Source of the DNA: Kutzneria chonburiensis
GTDB lineage: Bacteria; Actinomycetota; Actinomycetes; Mycobacteriales; Pseudonocardiaceae
Length of the DNA: 64,000 nt
Direction of reading: 5' to 3'
NCBI RefSeq assembly: GCF_028622115.1
Contig: NZ_CP097263.1
Coordinates: forward strand, 2,666,001 to 2,730,000
Part shown: positions 59,304 through 64,000 of the stretch, one piece after another
How positions within the stretch are numbered: position 1 is the first letter of the stretch
How the letters are laid out: every line of letters begins with the position of its first letter
Program-made: the position numbers and the translations under genes
Notes under the pieces: generated by a model
Database searches by the model: none
The model's input: only the letters and a program-made list of their open reading frames with translations
What the model was told of the DNA's origin: nothing

Positions 59304-60863
59304 ATGCCGTCTTTTGATGTGATCTTCGTCGGTGCCGGGCACAACGCGCTCGTGGCGGCGGCGTATCTGGCCGAAGCGGGTCGGAGTGTCTGCCTGCTGG
59401 ATCAAGGGGACCGGGCCGGGGGCGCGGTCCGGAGCGAAGAGCTGACGCTGCCGGGGTTCGTCCACGACACGTACTCGGCGCTGCACCCGATCTTCGTGGG
59501 TGGACCGGCGTTCGCGGAGCTGAGCGAAGACCTGGGCCGGCACGGACTGCGGTACACGCAAGGCCCCGTGAGCAGCGGGGCGTCCCTCCCGGACGGGCGC
59601 AGCGCGGTGATCCCGACGGACCCGGAGGCGCTGGGGGCGGAGATGGCCCGGCTGGGTGAGCAAGAGGGCTGGTCGGGGCTGATGAACGACCTGGCGCCGC
59701 ACCTCGAGTCGCTGATGCCGCTGCTGGGCATGGATCTGACGACGCCGCAGGCGACGGACCTGATTCAACGACTCACCGGGGACCGCACGGCGGCGCTGCC
59801 GTTCCAGACGCTGCTGACCGGCAATGGTGTCGACCTGGTGACCGAACGTTTTCGAAGCGAAGAGCTGCGGACGGCGCTGCTGCCGTGGCTGCTGCACGTC
59901 GGCATCGGCACGCACGACGCGGTCGGCGCGCTGTGGCTGGCGCTGTTCGGCCTGATCCTGCCGGGCGGCAACCCGCAGCCGGTCGGCGGCAGCGGCCGCC
60001 TGGCCGAAGCGTTGACCGGCCTGGTCACGGAGCGCGGCGCGGAGATCAGGCTCAACACCAGGGTGGACTCGATCCTGACCGAGAACGGCCGGGCGGTCGG
60101 CGTGCGGACGGCCGACGGGGACGTGCTGACCGCGACGACAGTTGTTGCCAGCACCACGCCCGACCTGCTCTACGGCCATCTGCTGCGGGATGAGTCGATC
60201 AGCGGCTCGGTGCGGGCCCAGGCGTCCCGGTACAGCTATCGGCGCGGCTGCTTCCAGCTCAACCTGGCACTGTCGGCCCGGCCGAACTTCGCCGATTCGC
60301 GGCTGGACCAGGGCGGCTGCCTCAATCTGGGCCGGGGAGTCGACGAGCTGGTCCGGTCCAGCCGGCAGGCCGAGGCCGGTTTCCTGCCCGAGCATCCGAC
60401 GCTGTCCTGGCACGAGGCGACCGCCGTTGACCCGAGCCGCGCGCCGCGGGGCCGGGCGGTGGTCCGGGTCCAGGTGCTGGACGTGCCGATCCGTCCGCTG
60501 GGCGACGCCGCCGGGGAGATCAACACCGACGGCCGTTGGACAACATCTGTTGTCAACGCCTTCGCCGACCGGGTGGTGGCCGAGGCGTCCGAACACCTCA
60601 AGGGTCTCGACGAACTGGTACTGGCCCGGCACGTGCTGTCCCCGGCCGACCTGGCCCGGCACAACCCGAGCCTGGGCCCCGGCGACCACGGCGCCGGCCA
60701 CAATGCACTGTCGCAAGGGTTCACGCAGCGGCCGATTCCGGCGCACGGCGGCGGCTACGCCACGGTCGTGCCGGGGCTGTACCTGATCGGCGGCTCCACC
60801 TGGCCCGGTCCGGGGGTCAGCGGCACCTCCGGACGGACGGTCGCGCAGACGCTGCTGGCCTAA
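59304..60863 (+). CDS. FAD-dependent oxidoreductase of the phytoene-desaturase/amine-oxidase family
   Basis: 519 aa. Dinucleotide site FDVIFVGAGHNALVAAAYLA with the second glycine set in GGAVRSEELTLPGFVHDTYS, central GGSGRLAEALTGLVTERGAE and the C-terminal FAD site GLYLIGGSTWPGPGVSGTSG. This is the CrtI-like branch often annotated as NAD(P)/FAD-dependent oxidoreductase or pyridine nucleotide-disulfide oxidoreductase domain 2 proteins. No carotenoid genes are near, so the substrate is open. ATG 59304 with TACCGT (59292-59297) six bases upstream looks leaderless; a GTG at 59253 would add 17 unlikely residues. Confidence 0.83.
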   Translation: MPSFDVIFVGAGHNALVAAAYLAEAGRSVCLLDQGDRAGGAVRSEELTLPGFVHDTYSALHPIFVGGPAFAELSEDLGRHGLRYTQGPVSSGASLPDGRSAVIPTDPEALGAEMARLGEQEGWSGLMNDLAPHLESLMPLLGMDLTTPQATDLIQRLTGDRTAALPFQTLLTGNGVDLVTERFRSEELRTALLPWLLHVGIGTHDAVGALWLALFGLILPGGNPQPVGGSGRLAEALTGLVTERGAEIRLNTRVDSILTENGRAVGVRTADGDVLTATTVVASTTPDLLYGHLLRDESISGSVRAQASRYSYRRGCFQLNLALSARPNFADSRLDQGGCLNLGRGVDELVRSSRQAEAGFLPEHPTLSWHEATAVDPSRAPRGRAVVRVQVLDVPIRPLGDAAGEINTDGRWTTSVVNAFADRVVAEASEHLKGLDELVLARHVLSPADLARHNPSLGPGDHGAGHNALSQGFTQRPIPAHGGGYATVVPGLYLIGGSTWPGPGVSGTSGRTVAQTLLA

Positions 60864-60949
60864 TCGGAAAGATCTTGGTCACGGGGTGAACCAGGGGCGG
60901 GCATCGGCCGTGTGGTCTGGCATACCGATCCCCATTTGGGAGGAACCCC

Positions 60950-62272
60950 GTGACCACCACCCAGAACCTCACGGTCGCGGCGCAGGCCAGGCCCGACCGC
61001 CGCCGGACGGCGCGCGTGGCGCTGCTCGCGGCGCTGGTCGTCAACGTCCTGATCGTCGCCGCGCTGGTGGTGGCCACGGGAGCGTCACCCAACCTCCTGA
61101 TCACGCTGGGTCGGATCCTCGGCCTGGTCGCCGGACTGCTGATGGCCGGCCAGTTCCTGCTGATCGCCCGCATCCCATGGCTGGACGAGCGGTTGGGCAT
61201 GGACCGACTGACGTCCTACCACCGGTGGAACGGCATCAGTCTGATGTGGACACTGCTGGGCCACGTGGTGCTGATCGTGACCGGCTACGCGCAGCTCCAG
61301 GCGCACAGCTTCTTCGCGGAGATCGTCGTCCTCTCCGACACGTTCACCGGCGTCCTGCTGGCCGTCATCGCCTTCCTGCTGGTGATCGTGGTCGGCGCGA
61401 CCTCGGCGAGGATCGCCCGCCGACGGATGCCGTACGAGACCTGGCACGCCATCCACCTGCTGACGTACGCGGTGGTGGCGCTGGCCTTCACGCACCAGTT
61501 CATCTCCGGCACGACCATCGCCTCCACCGGCGGCCGGATCTACTGGATCCTGTTGTGGGCCACGGCGATCGGCGCGCTGGTGTCCGGCCGCCTGATCCGC
61601 CCGCTGCTGCGCAACCGCCGCTACCAGCTCCGTGTCGCCGGCATCGTCGCCGAGTCGCCCGACGTCGTGTCGGTGTACATCGAAGGCCGCAACCTGCACG
61701 AGCTTCCCGCGCGGGCCGGGCAGTTCTTCGTGTGGCGCTTCCTGGCCAAGGGCATGTGGCACCGGGCCAACCCGTTCTCGCTGTCGGCCGCACCCGACGG
61801 CCGCTACCTGCGGCTCACCGCCAAGTCCGTCGGCACCGCAAGCGCCGCCCTGCGGGAACTCAAGGTCGGCACGCGCGTCTACGCCGAAGGCCCGTACGGG
61901 GCTTTCACCACCGCCAACCAGGTCCACCCGCACGCCCTGCTGATCGCCGGCGGCGTCGGCGTCACGCCGATCCGGGCGCTGCTGGAGGAGATCCAGGGTC
62001 ACGTGGTCGTGCTGTACCGCGTCCGTGACGAGCGGGATGCCGTGCTGCTGGACGAACTCCGTGCGCTGGCCCCGGTCGTCCGTGTCCTCAGTGGACCGGC
62101 GGCCGGCCAGTTCAACCCGGAGAGCCTGCGCTACATGGTGCCGGACATCTGGTCCCGTGACGTGTTCGTGTGCGGGCCGGCGGCCATGACCAACGCCGTG
62201 CTGGCCAGCACCCGGGCATTGCAGGTGCCGGACCGCCAGGTGCACGCCGAGAAGTTCAGCCTGGCCGGCTGA
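60950..62272 (+). CDS. Ferric-reductase-like transmembrane flavocytochrome
   Basis: 440 aa. About six helices in residues 20-210, with paired His for two b-hemes (SYHRWNGISLMWTLLGHVVL and YETWHAIHLLTYAVVALAFTHQ, each cited in part). Then a ferredoxin-NADP-reductase module: FAD loop HRANPFSLSAAPDGRYLRL, NAD(P) site LLIAGGVGVTPIRALL and FVCGPAAMTNAVL. No iron-sulfur domain follows. It passes electrons from cytosolic NAD(P)H across the membrane to iron or another acceptor. GTG 60950 has GGGAGGAA upstream. A strong hairpin follows the stop. Confidence 0.86.
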   Translation: MTTTQNLTVAAQARPDRRRTARVALLAALVVNVLIVAALVVATGASPNLLITLGRILGLVAGLLMAGQFLLIARIPWLDERLGMDRLTSYHRWNGISLMWTLLGHVVLIVTGYAQLQAHSFFAEIVVLSDTFTGVLLAVIAFLLVIVVGATSARIARRRMPYETWHAIHLLTYAVVALAFTHQFISGTTIASTGGRIYWILLWATAIGALVSGRLIRPLLRNRRYQLRVAGIVAESPDVVSVYIEGRNLHELPARAGQFFVWRFLAKGMWHRANPFSLSAAPDGRYLRLTAKSVGTASAALRELKVGTRVYAEGPYGAFTTANQVHPHALLIAGGVGVTPIRALLEEIQGHVVVLYRVRDERDAVLLDELRALAPVVRVLSGPAAGQFNPESLRYMVPDIWSRDVFVCGPAAMTNAVLASTRALQVPDRQVHAEKFSLAG

Positions 62273-62278
62273 TCGGCG

Positions 62279-62325
62279 CACGACAACGCCGCCGCGTCCT
62301 CTCCTGGTGCGGCGGCGTTGTCGTG
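62279..62325. terminator. Bidirectional terminator
   Basis: CACGACAACGCCGCCGC (62279-62295) and its exact reverse complement (62309-62325) surround a 13-base loop. It lies between two convergent genes, 6 bases from each stop. Confidence 0.82.
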
Positions 62326-62330
62326 TCTGC

Positions 62331-63971
62331 TCAGGCGGCGACGGCGCGAATCCGGCGCAGCACCTCGTCCTCGCCCAGCGTGGTGGCCACGGCATGCAGG
62401 TCGGGGCTGCGGGTGGAGCCGGTCAGCGCCACCCGGATGATCTGCGACGCCTCACGGATGGAACCCGGGTAGGCGTCCGGGTTCTTCTTGTACTCCTTGG
62501 CGTTCTTGGCGTAGCCGTGCTTGGCCGCCAGGTCGCGGATCTGACCGAACCACTCCTGGCCGTCGGCCAGGTGCTGGTAGCCGTCGGCGAAGTCGGCCGC
62601 GAAGGCCCGCGCCAGCTCCGGCGTCACGCCCTCGATGCGCTCGTCGCCGGCCGTGACCGGCGTGAACAGCTCCGGGAAGAAGAAGCCGTAGGCCGGGCGG
62701 AAGTCGGACCACTTGCGCAGGTCCTTGCGCGGGTTCTCCACGCCCTCGCGCTCCACCGCCAGCGCGGCCAGCGCCAGCTCCTGGTTGCCGTCCAGCACCG
62801 GCACCAGGTCGGCGTCGTGGGTCAGCGCCCACTCCCGGACCGCGGCCAGGATCTCCGCGCCGGGCAGGGTGGCGATGTGGTCGGCGCTGATGTCGTCCAG
62901 CTTGGCCATGTCGATCAGCGGCCCGGCCAGGCCCATCTCGTCCAGCTTGATCGGCGCGTCCAGCGCCTCGGCCAGCGGCAGCTCGGCGATGCGGCCGTTG
63001 GTCAGGCCCTTGAGGTAGTACAGCACCGCCTTGGCCGGGTAGCCCTCGGCGATGTAGAAGTCGACCGAGGCCTCCGGGTCCTTGCGCTTGGACAGCTTGC
63101 GCTTGCCGCCGGAGATCTGCTTCATCAGCGGCGCGATGTGGGCGTAGGTCGGCTGCTCGAAGCCGAGCGCGGCGAACAGCTGGAGGTGGGTGGGCACCGA
63201 GGAGATCCACTCGTCGGCCCTGATCACCAGGTTCACCCGCATCAGGTGGTCGTCGACCGCGTGCGCGAAGTGGTACGTGGGCAGCCGCACGGCGTTGGCC
63301 GAGGACTTGAGGATCACCACGTCGTTGCGGTTGTCCTCGTGCTCGAGCCGGCCACGGATGGCGTCGGTGAACACGGCCCGGCCGTCGACCTGGCCCGGCG
63401 AGCGGAACCGCACCACGTACGGCGCGCCCTCGGCCAGCTTGGCCTGCACGTCCTCGTCGGGCCGGTCGCGCCAGATGGCCCAGCCGCCGTAGTAGCCGGG
63501 CGGGATCTTGCTGGCCTCCTGGCGGCGGCGGATGTCGGCCAGCTCGTCCTCGGTGGCGAAGCACAGGTACGCCTTGCCCTCGCGCAGCAGCTCGCGCGCG
63601 TAGGTCAGGTACTGCTGCTCGCGCTCGGACTGGAAGTACGGTCCGTAGTCGCCGTGCCCCTCGGCCTCGTCGGCCGGCAGGCCGAAGTAGTCGAACGCGC
63701 GGGTGAACTGCTCGACCGCGCCCTGCACCTCGCGGGCCTGGTCGGTGTCCTCGATGCGCAGCAGATAGCGGCCGCCGGTGCGGTGCGCGATGTCCCGGTT
63801 GATCGCGCCCACGTACAGCGCGCCGATGTGCAGCCAGCCGGTGGGCGACGGGCCGACGCGGGTGACCATGGCGCCGTCGGGGAGGTCCCGCTGCGGGTAG
63901 CGCTGCTCCCAGTACGCCGGCTCCGGCAGGTCCGCGGGGAACAACGCGTCGATCACGGCACGGTCAGGCAT
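62331..63971 (-). CDS. gltX: Glutamyl-tRNA synthetase, Firmicutes-like form
   Basis: 546 aa, longer than the usual 490. Class I synthetase with HIGH as HIGA (residues 48-51, in VGPSPTGWLHIGALYVG) and KMSKS as KLSKR (292-296, followed by KDPEASVDF). The 35-residue extension before the Rossmann fold (FPADLPEPAYWEQRYPQRDL) and segments such as YHFAHAVDDHLMRVNLVIRA and EGYPAKAVLYYLKGL are those of the clostridial-type GluRS I recall, not of the standard actinobacterial enzyme. It may be a second, horizontally acquired copy or the only one. ATG 63971. The last 29 bases of the window hold only its upstream sequence. Confidence 0.88.
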   Translation of the reverse strand: MPDRAVIDALFPADLPEPAYWEQRYPQRDLPDGAMVTRVGPSPTGWLHIGALYVGAINRDIAHRTGGRYLLRIEDTDQAREVQGAVEQFTRAFDYFGLPADEAEGHGDYGPYFQSEREQQYLTYARELLREGKAYLCFATEDELADIRRRQEASKIPPGYYGGWAIWRDRPDEDVQAKLAEGAPYVVRFRSPGQVDGRAVFTDAIRGRLEHEDNRNDVVILKSSANAVRLPTYHFAHAVDDHLMRVNLVIRADEWISSVPTHLQLFAALGFEQPTYAHIAPLMKQISGGKRKLSKRKDPEASVDFYIAEGYPAKAVLYYLKGLTNGRIAELPLAEALDAPIKLDEMGLAGPLIDMAKLDDISADHIATLPGAEILAAVREWALTHDADLVPVLDGNQELALAALAVEREGVENPRKDLRKWSDFRPAYGFFFPELFTPVTAGDERIEGVTPELARAFAADFADGYQHLADGQEWFGQIRDLAAKHGYAKNAKEYKKNPDAYPGSIREASQIIRVALTGSTRSPDLHAVATTLGEDEVLRRIRAVAA

Positions 63972-64000
63972 CGGGTCTCGGTCTCCAGCACGCAGGTCAA

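Noticed and set aside
1-64000. tRNA, rRNA, CRISPR arrays, insertion sequences, prophage or integrative element
   Set aside because: No cloverleaf, spaced direct repeats, transposase, integrase or attachment-site pair was seen while reading the intergenic regions; a covariance-model search would be needed to exclude small RNAs.

Overview
The window is about 70 % GC, with dense short-spaced genes, many GTG starts and regulator families typical of filamentous actinomycetes (MmyB-like XRE, LAL-type LuxR, FCD-type GntR, LLM/F420 enzymes, a DUF574-type methyltransferase, a DmdR/IdeR-like iron box). A soil actinomycete, perhaps of the Pseudonocardiales, is the best guess; this is inferred from gene content, not from a marker gene. 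I saw no rRNA, tRNA, CRISPR array, transposase or integrase.

Left part (1-12 kb): the tail of an FtsX-like permease, then a divergent catabolic locus. On the minus strand lie an MFS carrier and a LigJ-type 4-oxalomesaconate hydratase; on the plus strand a GntR regulator, a LigK/RraA-type aldolase, a PrpF-type 4-oxalomesaconate tautomerase and a two-domain VOC extradiol dioxygenase. Together they can open an aromatic ring and take 4-oxalomesaconate to pyruvate and oxaloacetate. A decayed acetyltransferase, an AraC regulator, a large LAL regulator and an LLM/SRPBCC pair follow.

12-33 kb: a Tat-exported lyase-like protein, an orphan siderophore-type formyltransferase behind a double iron box, an M14 carboxypeptidase lipoprotein, an AtuA-family locus with a CocE-type hydrolase, several FAD monooxygenases with local regulators (MarR, TetR), arginyl-tRNA synthetase, a TetX-like monooxygenase/TetR/hydrolase operon bounded by duplicated operators, and msrA.

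33-37 kb: a compact natural-product locus: tRNA-dependent cyclodipeptide synthase (NYH type), cytochrome P450, SAM methyltransferase, and next to it a DUF574-type methyltransferase and an XRE regulator. It should make an oxidised, probably methylated 2,5-diketopiperazine and is the most attractive system here.

37-64 kb: an acyl-CoA catabolism operon (NDP-forming acyl-CoA synthetase, acyl-CoA dehydrogenase) with its TetR gene and a shared operator, an esterase/TetR pair with tandem operators, a CDF metal exporter with ArsR, a KUP potassium transporter, two MmyB-like regulators each divergent from an oxidoreductase, a LacI/hydrolase/SDR cluster, a truncated FAD oxidase cluster, a carotenoid-desaturase-like FAD enzyme, a ferric-reductase-like flavocytochrome, and an unusual Firmicutes-like glutamyl-tRNA synthetase.

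Five reading-frame problems (near 4990, 5934, 20555, 26302 and 41170) are all repaired by adding one C to a plus-strand C run. This points to systematic homopolymer undercalling, so the apparent gene fusion and three frameshifted genes should be read with that in mind.
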